DNA of 64,000 nt from positions 93,872 to 157,871 of the forward strand of contig NZ_UFQB01000014.1 of assembly GCF_900496965.1 (NCBI RefSeq), read 5' to 3'. Source of the DNA: Achromobacter agilis (GTDB lineage: Bacteria > Pseudomonadota > Gammaproteobacteria > Burkholderiales > Burkholderiaceae_B). Shown here piece by piece: positions 17,867-25,819 of this stretch; within the stretch, counting starts at the first letter, position 1; the number at the start of each line of letters is the position of its first letter. The notes under the pieces are model-generated. The model did no database searches. It was not told the DNA's origin and saw only the letters and a list, made by a program, of their open reading frames with translations. The position numbers were made by a program, and so were the translations under genes.

Positions 17867-18112
17867 ATGGACATCCAGGAACAAATTGCCGTCATCGTGC
17901 ACACCATTTCGCACCAGGGCGGCCGTATCGACGCGCTGAATTCGACCCTGCTGTCGATGCTGCATCTGGTCAAGGCGTCGCCCGGCCTGCGCGAGGCGAT
18001 CGAGGCCCAGCTGGAACAGAACTACTCCAGCCTGCTGGCTCGCTCCGAGAATCCGCAGTACGTGGCGGGGTTCGAGAGTGTGCGCGACATGATCACCGCG
18101 GCCTTGAAGTAG
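17867..18112 (+). CDS. Small hypothetical protein
   Basis: Reading from ATG 17867, which has a strong AGGAGG eight bases upstream, gives 81 residues: MDIQEQIAVIVHTISHQGGR at the N-terminus, a mainly helical middle and FESVRDMITAALK at the end. It has no signal or membrane segment. It may be a small helical bundle or coiled coil. The excellent ribosome-binding site is the main evidence that it is translated. Confidence 0.65.
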   Translation: MDIQEQIAVIVHTISHQGGRIDALNSTLLSMLHLVKASPGLREAIEAQLEQNYSSLLARSENPQYVAGFESVRDMITAALK

Positions 18113-18140
18113 GCGCGAGTAGGCGCGGCAACGCGGGGAA

Positions 18141-18214
18141 GTTACCCACAACTTCTGTGGACAAGCCTTGGGATAGCGCGGGCATAGCTGCGTAAATTCC
18201 TTTGAATACAAAGG
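18141..18214. repeat. Dispersed repeat, copy 1: paired DnaA-box-like halves plus hairpin
   Basis: TTACCCACA (from 18142) and TGTGGACAA lie close together in inverted orientation, followed by GCCTTGGGATAG and a CCTTTG/CAAAGG hairpin (18199-18214). The first 36 bases align without gaps to 22052-22087, with the last 21 bases identical. It lies in the spacer after the 81-residue gene. Confidence 0.7.
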
Positions 18215-18311
18215 CTTGCCCGGGGCGCTCAAAGGCGGCTCCCTGCGCGCATTGCCGCAGCACGAGACAGCGATCGTCAAGAGGCGCCCAAGCCGGGTAA
18301 TATGCGCCCCC

Positions 18312-18584
18312 ATGCGGAATCAGTATTCATTGGAATGCCGGGACGGATCGATGGCGGTACGCGTTTCGGAAGCAGCAAAGCTGGCGGCATTCGACCCCGG
18401 CAAACTTTCGCCCGCGGCGCGCGAAAGCTGGGAGCGCATGGGCCATGGCTTTAAGGCCTGGCACGACTTCGACCAGCGCCATCCCATCCTGCGCCGCCTG
18501 GCGCGCTTGCCGTTGATAGGCACCTGGTACCGCAAGGCTCGGCGCCGCCATGTGCTGCGGGCCAACGGCGAACTGGTGTTCTGA
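18312..18584 (+). CDS. Small hypothetical basic protein
   Basis: The frame from ATG 18312 gives 90 residues; ATG 18351 (MAVRVSEAAKLAAF) is another possible start. The C-terminal part HPILRRLARLPLIGTWYRKA followed by RRRHVLRANGELVF is basic with an amphipathic or short hydrophobic stretch, which could contact membrane or nucleic acid. No ribosome-binding site is strong. I do not recognise the family; coding is likely but not certain. Confidence 0.5.
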   Translation: MRNQYSLECRDGSMAVRVSEAAKLAAFDPGKLSPAARESWERMGHGFKAWHDFDQRHPILRRLARLPLIGTWYRKARRRHVLRANGELVF

Positions 18585-18609
18585 CGCGGCCCGCGCAGGC
18601 GGCCCGCGT

Positions 18610-19173
18610 TTACTTCCTGCGCCTGGCGTACAGGTGGTACGCCAGCCAGATGGCCGCGCCGATTGCAGCCGCCGCCCCCAGCTTGGTTTCGACCCCATGC
18701 AGGCGGCCGAGCATGGATTCGATCGTCTGCCCGAACGCATAGCCCAGCGCGCTGAAACACACCGCCCAGATGGCGGCCGCGATGGCATTGAGCACGAGGA
18801 ACCGCAACGGCGATACGCGCGATACGCCCAGCGCTACCGGACCGACCGTGCGCAGCCCGTAGAGAAAGCGCAAGGCCAGGATGAAACTGTGAGGATAGCG
18901 GTCGACCAGCGCCAGCGCCTTGCCGAAGGCGGGCTGCTCGCGGATCCGCCTGACGTAGCGGCGGTCGCGATAGCGCCGCCCCAGATAGAACAGCAACTGG
19001 TCGGCCGCGAATGAACCGGCGAACGCGCACAGCATGACGTCGGGTAGGTGCAGCAGACGCTGGTGCGCCAGGAACCCCGCAAGCACCACCACGCTTTCGC
19101 CTTCCAGGAAGGTGCCGGCCAGCACCGCCCACAGGCCGTAGTCGACAATGAACTGATGCAGCGCCGGGTTCAT
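18610..19173 (-). CDS. DedA-family membrane protein
   Basis: Starting at ATG 19173, the 187-residue product has the DedA features GTFLEGESVVVLAGFLAHQ, CAFAGSFAADQLLFYLGRRY and RFLYGLRTVGPVALGVSRV, with about five membrane segments. DedA/VTT proteins act in lipid scrambling such as undecaprenyl-phosphate recycling and in membrane homeostasis. Its start overlaps the stop of the upstream MocR-type gene (ATGA at 19170-19173), so the two are translationally coupled. Confidence 0.88.
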   Translation of the reverse strand: MNPALHQFIVDYGLWAVLAGTFLEGESVVVLAGFLAHQRLLHLPDVMLCAFAGSFAADQLLFYLGRRYRDRRYVRRIREQPAFGKALALVDRYPHSFILALRFLYGLRTVGPVALGVSRVSPLRFLVLNAIAAAIWAVCFSALGYAFGQTIESMLGRLHGVETKLGAAAAIGAAIWLAYHLYARRRK

Positions 19174-20612
19174 TTCTTCGGCCGTTCGGCCACGATGCGC
19201 GCCAGCGTCTGCAGGGCCTGGGTGATGTCGGGCGTGGTGCGCTGGCCGCAGCTGATGCGCAGGAAGTGGTCGTAGCGGGTGCCGTTCGAGAACATGGAGC
19301 CCGGCGCCACCCGGATGCCTTCGCGCAGGGCGGTCTCGAAGACGTCCATGCCCGAGCGGCCGCCGGGCATTTCGACCCATAGCAGCATGCCTCCCTGCGG
19401 CACGCTCAAGCGGGTGCCCGGCGGGAAATGCGCGGCGATGGTTTCGGCGGTCTGGTCGCGCTGGGCCTTCAGGTGCCGGCGCAGCCGCGACAGGTGCCGG
19501 TCGTAGGCGCGGGATCCCATGAATTCCGCCACGGCGATCTGCGCGAGCGGTTCGTTGGGCCGGCTCTGGGCGAATTTCAGCATGGCGATGCGGGCCTTCC
19601 AGCGACCGCCGATCAACCAGCCCAGGCGCATGCCCGGGGCCAGCGTCTTGTGCATGGATGAACAGTAGATGACGTTGCCGGTCGCGTCCCAGGACTTGGC
19701 GGCGGGCAGCGGCGTGTCGTCATCGGTCAGCGCGCCATAGGTGTCGTCCTCGATCAGCGGCACTTGCTGGCGTTCGCACAGCGCTACCAGGCGGGCCTTC
19801 TCCGCCTCGGGCATGACGCAGCCCAGGGGATTCTGGAAATTGGGCACCACGACCACGGCGCGGATGTTGCCGTGCGTCTGGAAGGCCAGGTCCAGCGCCT
19901 CGATCGACAAGCCGTGCTGAGGGCTGGTCGGGATCTCCAGTGCCCGCATGCCCAGGCTTTCCAGGACTTGCAGCAGGCCGAAGTAGGCGGGGGACTCGAC
20001 GGCGATGGTGTCTCCCGGGCGGGCCACGGCGCGCAACGCCAGGTTCAGGGCCTCGATGCAGCCGTGCGTGACGATGACGTCGTCGGGCGTTGCATTGATA
20101 CCGTTGGCCAGCGCCCGGCGCGCGAGCACGGTACGCAGTTCCGGATGGCCCTGCGGGGGGACGGAGCTGACCAGCACCTGCGGCGACTGGCGCAGGGCGC
20201 GCGTCATCGCCTGCTTGAGCGCTTCCATGGGATAGGCCTCGGGCACCGCCGCGGCCAGCGCGAAGTTGGCGCTGACCGGATGCGCCTCGCACTTGGCCAC
20301 GAAGTCCGACACCCGGTCGTGGATGCCCACGTACTGCGCGGCGCCCAGTGTCTGCCGGATGTCGGGCTCGCCGACGGGCGGAATGCTGCTGCGCCGCGGC
20401 TTCAGGACGAAGTATCCGGAGCGGGGGCGGGCTTCGATCAGCCCGTCGTCTTCCAGCTGGCGGCAGGCCTGCAGCGCGGTGGAGAGACTGACGTGATGGG
20501 TGCGCACCAGCGTGCGCACGGAGGGCATGCGCTGCGCCGGCGCCAGGACACCCGCCTGGATGGCGCGCCGGTAGTGGTTGGCCAGGCGTAGGTAGAGCGG
20601 TTGCGGATCCAT
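19170..20612 (-). CDS. MocR-type regulator: GntR DNA-binding domain fused to class-I aminotransferase
   Basis: From ATG 20612 the product is 480 residues. Residues 1-75 form a GntR winged helix (MPSVRTLVRTHHVSLSTAL). The remainder is an aminotransferase-like domain with the PLP lysine in YCSSMHKTLAPGMRLGW and the VVVVPNFQNPLGCVMP segment. Such fusions bind PLP or PLP-amino acid adducts and usually regulate a divergent gene. Here the divergent neighbour is the DUF2917-like gene at 20782. The frame is open far upstream of 20612, but the MDPQPLYLRLANHY start fits the GntR domain. It is coupled to the DedA gene downstream. Confidence 0.9.
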   Translation of the reverse strand: MDPQPLYLRLANHYRRAIQAGVLAPAQRMPSVRTLVRTHHVSLSTALQACRQLEDDGLIEARPRSGYFVLKPRRSSIPPVGEPDIRQTLGAAQYVGIHDRVSDFVAKCEAHPVSANFALAAAVPEAYPMEALKQAMTRALRQSPQVLVSSVPPQGHPELRTVLARRALANGINATPDDVIVTHGCIEALNLALRAVARPGDTIAVESPAYFGLLQVLESLGMRALEIPTSPQHGLSIEALDLAFQTHGNIRAVVVVPNFQNPLGCVMPEAEKARLVALCERQQVPLIEDDTYGALTDDDTPLPAAKSWDATGNVIYCSSMHKTLAPGMRLGWLIGGRWKARIAMLKFAQSRPNEPLAQIAVAEFMGSRAYDRHLSRLRRHLKAQRDQTAETIAAHFPPGTRLSVPQGGMLLWVEMPGGRSGMDVFETALREGIRVAPGSMFSNGTRYDHFLRISCGQRTTPDITQALQTLARIVAERPKK

Positions 20613-20781
20613 GTGCCGATCATGCTCCCCGAGGTTGGAATGTAGGTAGGCACAGATCAGGGCAAAGTACACCATAACAGCCAGGAAATCGAGGATCTGC
20701 ATCGGTACAGAAATCGAAATTGTGTGGCTGTTGCGCATAGCAGGGCGCGCGTAGCCTGTGGTTGTCCGACAGGAGATGACC

Positions 20782-21162
20782 ATGAATCCGAATTTCGCCC
20801 CCGATGCCCAGACGCGCCGCCTGGTGCTGGCCGCCGGCGCCAGCCGCCAACTCGTCCTGCGCGCCGGCGCTACCGTCGTCTGCGTCGATGGCAGCGTGCG
20901 TATCGACGAACCGGTGACCGGCCCGGAAGCCGCGGGCGGCCTGCCTGGCCCGGTATCGGTGCGCGTCAATGCGGGCGAGGGGCACGGCCTGGCCTACGGA
21001 GGCGTGGCGCGGGTCACGGCTATCGGGCACGCGGAGGTGCTCTGCCTGGAGCGGCCGGGCCTGGCAGGCCGGTTATTGCGCCGGGCGACCGCATTTTTCG
21101 GCCTTGCAGATGCCGGAAACCGAAAAAATTCCCTGGGTGCGCTGCACAAGATTTCAAAATGA
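20782..21162 (+). CDS. DUF2917-like small protein
   Basis: The start at ATG 20782 lies six bases after AGGAG; the in-frame ATG at 20776 directly abuts it and is less likely. The 126-residue product contains LVLAAGASRQLVLRAGATVVCVDGSV, a single-domain beta pattern like DUF2917 proteins, and VARVTAIGHAEVLCLERPG. (Each motif is quoted in part.) It is divergent from the MocR-type gene and is a candidate target of it. The family assignment is by eye and moderate. It ends 21 bases before the initiator tRNA. Confidence 0.6.
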   Translation: MNPNFAPDAQTRRLVLAAGASRQLVLRAGATVVCVDGSVRIDEPVTGPEAAGGLPGPVSVRVNAGEGHGLAYGGVARVTAIGHAEVLCLERPGLAGRLLRRATAFFGLADAGNRKNSLGALHKISK

Positions 21163-21182
21163 TGTATGATTCACACATCAGA

Positions 21183-21259
<77 letters not shown>

Positions 21260-21317
21260 GTTTCAAGCAGGACCCGGATATCCGGGCGGCGCACCAAAAC
21301 GCGCCACTCCTCGAAAG

Positions 21318-21347
21318 AAGCCGCGATCATGTCGCGGCTTTTTTTTT
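21318..21347 (+). terminator. Terminator of the tRNA-fMet transcript
   Basis: AAGCCGCGA (21318-21326) pairs with TCGCGGCTT (21332-21340), with a five-base loop and a T-run to 21347. Confidence 0.92.
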
Positions 21348-21354
21348 ACCTTTT

Positions 21355-21432
21355 GCCGCCGGGGGCCCCAAGGCAAAAAAAGCGCCCTCTCGGGGGGGGG
21401 GGGCAGCAAGCCGAAGGCGCGGCGTGGGGGCA
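21355..21432 (+). repeat. GC-rich intergenic repeat, copy 1 (contains a 12-G run)
   Basis: It starts GCCGCCGGGGGCCCCAAGG and ends AAGGCGCGGCGTGGGGG, the pattern shared with other copies. A run of twelve G residues at 21392-21403 replaces the usual six or so. Confidence 0.75.
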
Positions 21433-21439
21433 CCTTTTT

Positions 21440-21512
21440 GCCGCCGGGCCGCCCCAAGGCAAAAAAGCGCCCCCTTGGGGGGCAGCAAGCCGAAGGCGCG
21501 GCGTGGGGGCAC
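21440..21512 (+). repeat. GC-rich intergenic repeat, copy 2
   Basis: Begins GCCGCCGGGCCGCCCCAAGG, then GCGCCCCCTTGGGGGGCAGC, then GGCGCGGCGTGGGGGCACC. It starts 85 bases after copy 1, so the two form a tandem pair. Confidence 0.8.
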
Positions 21513-21652
21513 CTTTTCTCCACCTTTCCCTTGCCTTGGGTCAAATCTTTGTTCCAGCCCGGGCTTTCCCGGGTGCGCCGTGGCCGCACAGGGGGTCGGC
21601 CCTGCGCTACGATGGGTCACGCGCGCTAGGTTGCCGCATTCGAGGAGGGTCC

Positions 21653-21997
21653 ATGGGAACAGCAAAATACGATCATCCCGGTTACGTTGCCGACACCGGC
21701 GCTGAAGGCAGGTACCACGTCGGCATCTGGTGCCCCCACGGCTATCCCGCCCATATCCATATCGGCCGCCCCGCCGAGAGCGGCGATCCCCAGGCGCTGC
21801 TGCGGCTGCGCATCCCGGACGGTGTTTTCCAGTCCCTGCCTGATGATCCCGAGACTCTGTGCCGCCGCGCGCTTGGCCAGGCGCTGGATGCGGGGCTGCT
21901 GCGTTCGGTCTCGGTAGATGGCGAGTACCAGGAGCTGCGTTTCCAGCTTGACGCCGAACCTTGGTCGGGGCCGATGCAGGCAGCGATCCGCGCCTAG
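21653..21997 (+). CDS. Hypothetical protein of 114 residues
   Basis: ATG 21653 follows GAGGAGGG. The product begins MGTAKYDHPGYVADTGAEGR and contains YHVGIWCPHGYPAHIHIGRP, whose cysteine and four nearby histidines could bind a metal, then a helical C-terminal part ending in MQAAIRA. It has no signal or membrane segment. I do not recognise the family. Much longer upstream frames run back through the repeats and are not credible. Confidence 0.6.
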   Translation: MGTAKYDHPGYVADTGAEGRYHVGIWCPHGYPAHIHIGRPAESGDPQALLRLRIPDGVFQSLPDDPETLCRRALGQALDAGLLRSVSVDGEYQELRFQLDAEPWSGPMQAAIRA

Positions 21998-22302
21998 GGC
22001 TGATCCCAGGCAGATGCAAAAAGGGGCATGCTGTGGGCCTTCCAAGGCGAAGTTGCCCACAGGGATTGTGGACAAGCCTTGGGATAGTCCTTGTGCATGT
22101 CCGCTTTCTCCCGAGATAACAAGGACTTGGCGGAAACGCTCAATAAACGCCCTGCGGGGCGTTTGTTGCGTCCAGGCTCTGCATGGCCGTGCTGTGCGAC
22201 AATTCTTGCCCGCGCCGCGTCCTCTCCAGCTTTCCCTCCCGATTCTTCTTCCATGCACCGTGCTTCGCCTGTCCCTCCCGTCAGCCTGAAGGCGCCGGCG
22301 CC
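21998..22302. other. 305-base spacer before the flavoprotein gene
   Basis: It contains copy 2 of the DnaA-box-like repeat (22052-22126) and a hairpin AAACGCC/GGGCGTTT around 22145-22162 that may end the preceding transcript. The flavoprotein frame is open back to 22183 but those residues are not family-like. Confidence 0.6.
22052..22126. repeat. Dispersed repeat, copy 2: paired DnaA-box-like halves plus hairpin
   Basis: GTTGCCCACAGGGATTGTGG and ACAAGCCTTGGGATAG (22052-22087) match copy 1 at 18141 in length, spacing and the last 21 bases. A hairpin GTCCTTGT (22087-22094) / ACAAGGAC (22119-22126) follows, the equivalent of the CCTTTG/CAAAGG hairpin in copy 1. Confidence 0.7.
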
Positions 22303-23583
22303 ATGAGCCCGACCGTCAAGCGCGTCGCCGTCATCGGCGGCGGTCCGGCCGGCCTGATGGCCGCGGAATGGCTGAGCGGACACGCCGTGCAGGTGGACGT
22401 GTTCGACGCGATGCCCTCGGTCGGCCGCAAATTCCTGATGGCTGGGCGGGGCGGCTTGAACCTGACCCACAGCGAGCCCGCCGGGCCGTTCCTGGCCCGC
22501 TATGGCACCCGAGCGGCGCAGGTGGCGCGGTGGCTGGAGGCGCTGGACGCCGGCGGCCTGAGAGACTGGGCGCACGGGCTCGGCATTCAGACGTTCGTGG
22601 GCTCGTCCGGACGCGTGTTCCCCGAGGAAATGAAAGCGGCGCCGCTGCTGCGGGCCTGGCTTGCCCGGCTGCGCGCCCGCGGCGTTCGGCTGCACATGCG
22701 GCACCGCTGGCTGGGATGGCCGGCCGATGCCAGGCCTTGCGCCGCCGCGCTGCGGTTCGATTCGCCCGAGGGCGAGCAGGCGTATGCCGCCGCCGATGCC
22801 GTGATCCTGGCGCTGGGCGGCGGAAGCTGGGCCAAGCTGGGATCGGACGGCGCCTGGATGGCGAGCCTGCGGGCGCATGGCATCGAGGTGGCGCCGTTGC
22901 GTCCGGCCAATTGCGGCTTCGACGTGGCCTGGTCGGATCATTTTCGCGAGCGCAACGCGGGGCTGCCCGTAAAGTCCGTGGCCATGGCCTGCGAAACGGC
23001 CGCGGGCCAAAGACTGGCCCGGCAGGGCGAGTTCGTCATTTCAGAGTCCGGCGTCGAAGGCAGCCTGGTCTATGCGCTGTCGGCGCCCTTGCGCGACCAG
23101 ATCGAAGCCAGCGGCGAGGCGACTGCCGTGCTGGATCTGCTGCCGGACTGGCCCCAGGAAAAGGTAATGGCGGCGGTGACGCATCCGCGCGGCGCGCGTT
23201 CGATGTCCAGCCATCTACAGAGCCGCCTTGGGCTGAAGGGCGTCAAGGCGGGGCTGCTGCGCGAATGCGCGGCGGTGGAGGATTTCCGCGATCCGGCCCG
23301 TCTCGGTTTGCGGATCAAGGCCCTGCCGTTGAAGCTGGTGCGGCCCCGTCCGATCGACGAGGCAATCAGCACCGCGGGCGGGGTGCATTTCGATGCCTTG
23401 TCGCCCGGACTGATGTTGCGCGCGGCGCCCGGTGTCTTTTGCGCGGGCGAGATGCTGGATTGGGAGGCGCCGACCGGCGGCTACCTATTGACGGCGTGCA
23501 TGGCGAGCGGGGCCGTCGCGGCCTTGGGTATCATGGATTTCCTGGCCGCGGGCCAGGCCCGGGATCAGGAGCTCGACGGGTAG
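22303..23583 (+). CDS. HI0933/YhiN-family flavoprotein (FAD-dependent oxidoreductase)
   Basis: The 426-residue product begins MSPTVKRVAVIGGGPAGLMA, a Rossmann GxGPAG FAD site, then VGRKFLMAGRGGLNLTHSEP, the family hallmark. It ends with CAGEMLDWEAPTGGYLLTAC, the second FAD-contact region. Members of this TIGR03862-like group are flavoproteins with no settled reaction. The ATG chosen (22303) removes 40 upstream residues without similarity. The gene converges on, and overlaps by 19 bases, the minus-strand gene at 23565. Confidence 0.85.
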   Translation: MSPTVKRVAVIGGGPAGLMAAEWLSGHAVQVDVFDAMPSVGRKFLMAGRGGLNLTHSEPAGPFLARYGTRAAQVARWLEALDAGGLRDWAHGLGIQTFVGSSGRVFPEEMKAAPLLRAWLARLRARGVRLHMRHRWLGWPADARPCAAALRFDSPEGEQAYAAADAVILALGGGSWAKLGSDGAWMASLRAHGIEVAPLRPANCGFDVAWSDHFRERNAGLPVKSVAMACETAAGQRLARQGEFVISESGVEGSLVYALSAPLRDQIEASGEATAVLDLLPDWPQEKVMAAVTHPRGARSMSSHLQSRLGLKGVKAGLLRECAAVEDFRDPARLGLRIKALPLKLVRPRPIDEAISTAGGVHFDALSPGLMLRAAPGVFCAGEMLDWEAPTGGYLLTACMASGAVAALGIMDFLAAGQARDQELDG

Positions 23584-23969
23584 GGCGTCAGGCCCGCAGG
23601 CGCGCGCGGCGCCAGGTCGCCGACCACGTGGCCCACCACCGGTGGGCCGCCCTCGGGCTGCGTGATGATGCCGATCACCCGGGTAATGGCGCTGGCCGGG
23701 ATGCTGGTGCCCTGGGCCGGATCCTGTACCAATTGCCAGATGGCGGCCTCTTCCGTGCCGGATTCCTCGTCGGCCGCGTGTGTCGCGTCCAGGCAGCTGC
23801 GGGCAAAAGAAGACCAGTCCGCCGCGCTGCAGGGCAGGCCATGCGTGGTGGCCAGGCGCGCCAACGCCTGGGGCGCGTCAGCTTGGCTAGCGGCGTGCTG
23901 GGCGGCGGCGCCCAGCGTGACATCCAGCGACAGCAATCGGAGAAACTCTACGACATTGTCGGTATTCAT
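23565..23969 (-). CDS. Hypothetical protein with a possible Nif11-like N-terminal domain
   Basis: The 134-residue product starts MNTDNVVEFLRLLSLDVTLG and continues with a helical pattern, ALARLATTHGLPCSAADW, that resembles Nif11-domain proteins (residues about 5-60). Nif11 domains occur in nitrogen-fixation-associated proteins and as leaders of ribosomally made, modified peptides. The C-terminal half is Pro/Gly-rich, ending PSSS, without a GG cleavage site. AGGAG precedes the ATG. It is probably co-transcribed with the 118-residue gene 63 bases upstream. No modifying enzyme or peptide exporter is adjacent; the match is by eye. Confidence 0.6.
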   Translation of the reverse strand: MNTDNVVEFLRLLSLDVTLGAAAQHAASQADAPQALARLATTHGLPCSAADWSSFARSCLDATHAADEESGTEEAAIWQLVQDPAQGTSIPASAITRVIGIITQPEGGPPVVGHVVGDLAPRAPAGLTPYPSSS

Positions 23970-24032
23970 TATGGGTCTCCTGCTATAGCTATTCTGGTCT
24001 TGATCCTGCTGCTGGGCACGGTATGCGGCGCT

Positions 24033-24389
24033 TCAGCCGGCCTGGCCCAGCATCGACACTAATGCCTGTTTCAGGCGCGCCGAAAAAATCGGTACCGTAT
24101 GGGATACGCCATTGCGGTCCACGCCCTCTTTGAGTTCGACAGACTGCCCAAGGAAAATATCCGGCGCGGCGCCGATTTCGTTATATCGGGCGAGCAGTTC
24201 GTTCACCTCGCGCTGGGCGTCGGCCAGCGTGCTGCTGTCCGCGAGCTTGCCGGCAGCGTGGGCCTGCAGAATTCGGTGCAGATCGTCGATGAACAGCGCC
24301 AAAGCCGCTTGTCCGCGGCATTGAGGCTGTTCCCAGCCCCAGCCTTGAGGAGAGGAAGCGGCGCCCTGCGATACATGTTTCTTGATCAT
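24033..24389 (-). CDS. Hypothetical protein of 118 residues
   Basis: It begins MIKKHVSQGAASSPQGWGWE, has a helical centre (ALALFIDDLHRILQAHAAGK, then AQREVNELLARYNEI) and ends LKQALVSMLGQAG. There is no signal peptide. AGGA lies seven bases before the ATG. It precedes the Nif11-like gene on the same strand and is likely its operon partner. I do not recognise the family. Confidence 0.6.
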   Translation of the reverse strand: MIKKHVSQGAASSPQGWGWEQPQCRGQAALALFIDDLHRILQAHAAGKLADSSTLADAQREVNELLARYNEIGAAPDIFLGQSVELKEGVDRNGVSHTVPIFSARLKQALVSMLGQAG

Positions 24390-24508
24390 TTGCGCATCCT
24401 AATCCATTGCCGGCAATTTCGCGACAGGCGCGGATGGAGGGTGATGCTCAAACTGGGGCCTTTGCGTTATGCTGGATTCCGCCCTTTCCGGCCAGACAGG
24501 AGATGTTC

Positions 24509-24640
24509 ATGAAAAATAAGGTCTTTCTCGTCATGCTGCTTTCGATCGCCGCGCTATCGGCGGGCTGCAACACTGTTGCGGGCGCCGGCAAGGACATCCA
24601 GCGAGGCGGGGAAAAGATAGAAGGCGCCGCCACCAAGTAG
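24509..24640 (+). CDS. Entericidin-like small lipoprotein (copy A)
   Basis: The 43-residue product starts MKNKVFLVMLLSIAALSAGC, a lipoprotein signal with lipobox LSAGC, followed by NTVAGAGKDIQRGGEKIEGA, the entericidin A/B core. AGGAG lies six bases before ATG 24509; an upstream ATG (24503) abuts it and is unlikely. Entericidins are envelope lipoproteins linked to stress or toxin-antidote behaviour in enterobacteria; here only the family is inferred. A second copy is at 63626. Confidence 0.85.
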   Translation: MKNKVFLVMLLSIAALSAGCNTVAGAGKDIQRGGEKIEGAATK

Positions 24641-24672
24641 GCGCGCCCCGTCAGCCGCGACCCCGGCCAAAG

Positions 24673-24716
24673 GCCGCACGTGAAATGCTCCAGCATTTCC
24701 CGCGCGGCTTTTTTTT
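24673..24716 (+). terminator. Terminator of the entericidin-like gene
   Basis: A 17-bp stem with two mismatches (24673-24689 against 24692-24708) is followed by eight T residues. The GC-rich repeat starts immediately after. Confidence 0.88.
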
Positions 24717-24778
24717 GCCGCCGGGCCGCCCCAAGGCCAAAACGCCCCCTTTGGGGGCAGCAAGCCGAAGGCGCGGCT
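24717..24778 (+). repeat. GC-rich intergenic repeat, copy 3 (shortened)
   Basis: GCCGCCGGGCCGCCCCAAGG, then CGCCCCCTTTGGGGGCAGC and AAGCCGAAGGCGCGGC are conserved. The GTGGGGG end is lost. It abuts the entericidin terminator. Confidence 0.75.
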
Positions 24779-24871
24779 GCCGCCTGCCCGTGTTGCGCGG
24801 TGCGCGAAGCGAGGGCGCGTTTTAGGCTGGGGCATAATCTCGGAAATCCGAATCTTGAAGCGGGAAGTGTC

Positions 24872-25303
24872 ATGCGCAAGTCTGTGTGGGTGGGAATGGC
24901 GGTCGTGACTTTGTTGGTCGGCTGCGCGAGCAGAGGGGTCTACGAGTCCGATGCCGTCGTGAAGGAGACCTTCAGCGTCAATACCAACTACGAGGCCGCG
25001 TTCCGCCGCGCGGGCGAGTACGTGCGCGTCTGCCATGTCCAGGTGCAGCACGCCTACAACGTGGCCTATGCCTGGCGCCACGTGAAGGGCGAAAAGGGCG
25101 CGCCGGACGAGGTGCAACTCTATAAAGTGACGGAGCCGGCCAAGGTGCTGGAGCTGATCTCCGCCGAAACCGATACCCCATCCACCTCCAAGGTAACCGT
25201 CACGGTGCTGGGCGAGGGCCAGTGGGACGCGGCCGAGATCGCCGCCGCCAAGGCGTCCATCCAGAGCGCCACGCCCATGTGCCGCAAGGGTGCCGAAGGC
25301 TGA
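24872..25303 (+). CDS. Lipoprotein of unknown function
   Basis: From ATG 24872 the 143-residue product has a lipoprotein signal MRKSVWVGMAVVTLLVGC with lipobox LVGC. The mature part includes VKETFSVNTNYEAAFRRAGE, two further cysteines (VRVCHVQ and PMCRKG) and an alpha/beta pattern. It has the look of a small periplasmic-facing anchored protein. The next gene starts 4 bases after its stop, so the two are probably an operon. Confidence 0.75.
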   Translation: MRKSVWVGMAVVTLLVGCASRGVYESDAVVKETFSVNTNYEAAFRRAGEYVRVCHVQVQHAYNVAYAWRHVKGEKGAPDEVQLYKVTEPAKVLELISAETDTPSTSKVTVTVLGEGQWDAAEIAAAKASIQSATPMCRKGAEG

Positions 25304-25306
25304 TCC

Positions 25307-25723
25307 ATGGATGCCCGCTCCCAGCAGATCCGCGCCAGCGCCATGTCGTTTTCGCTGCTGGTCGGGGCGTTCCGCTTCCTGGGCTGGCTGAACGGCGGGG
25401 CCGCGCTGGTCCTGACGGGGTTTTCACTCGGCATCGTGGGCGGGGACATCGCCGCGCCCGATCTGCAACTACCGCTGGAGCTGCTGCTTGCCGGTCTGCT
25501 GGCGAGCTGCGTGGGGGCGCTGTTTGCCTACCTGGCCCAGGTCAGCCTGTTGCGCCAAGGCTACAGCGGACACCTGACGCGCGCCCATTGGCCGGCGCAG
25601 TTGCTGGCCATGCTTTGCTACCTGCTGAGCGCGCTGGCCTTCTGCGCGGCCTGCTGGCTGGCCGCTGGGCAGGCGCTGGCGGATCCTCCCCAGATGACGG
25701 CCTATGTGGGCCGTTATTTTTGA
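25307..25723 (+). CDS. Small integral membrane protein, unknown function
   Basis: The 138-residue product has about four hydrophobic segments (around residues 12-32, 34-50, 58-80 and 98-122) and two cysteines in CAACW-type spacing in the last helix. The ATG lies 3 bases after the upstream lipoprotein gene, indicating translational coupling and perhaps a joint envelope role. The family is not recognised. Confidence 0.7.
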   Translation: MDARSQQIRASAMSFSLLVGAFRFLGWLNGGAALVLTGFSLGIVGGDIAAPDLQLPLELLLAGLLASCVGALFAYLAQVSLLRQGYSGHLTRAHWPAQLLAMLCYLLSALAFCAACWLAAGQALADPPQMTAYVGRYF

Positions 25724-25748
25724 GGGTAAACCCGTGTGCGCAAAAATG

Positions 25749-25778
25749 TTGGACTTGCATTTGTGTTGGGAATAATAT
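25749..25778 (+). promoter_or_regulatory. Candidate sigma-70 promoter of pyrB
   Basis: TTGGAC (25749-25754) and TAATAT (25773-25778) are spaced by 18 bases, 42 bases upstream of the pyrB start, in an AT-rich patch unusual for this genome. Confidence 0.6.
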
Positions 25779-25819
25779 GCGCACTGCGTATATAAATCCT
25801 CCTCTTTTTGGGGCCCGTC

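Larger units (their letters stand above)
21260..21652. other. 393-base spacer: terminator plus two repeat copies
   Basis: Downstream of the tRNA this spacer holds its terminator (21318-21347), two tandem copies of the GC-rich repeat (21355-21432 and 21440-21512) and about 140 bases leading to the next gene. Long frames that cross it are artefacts of repeat composition. Confidence 0.7.

Noticed and set aside
22183..22302. Forty-residue N-terminal extension of the flavoprotein
   Set aside because: The extension is Cys/Pro/Arg-rich and unlike the family; the FAD motif follows directly from ATG 22303.
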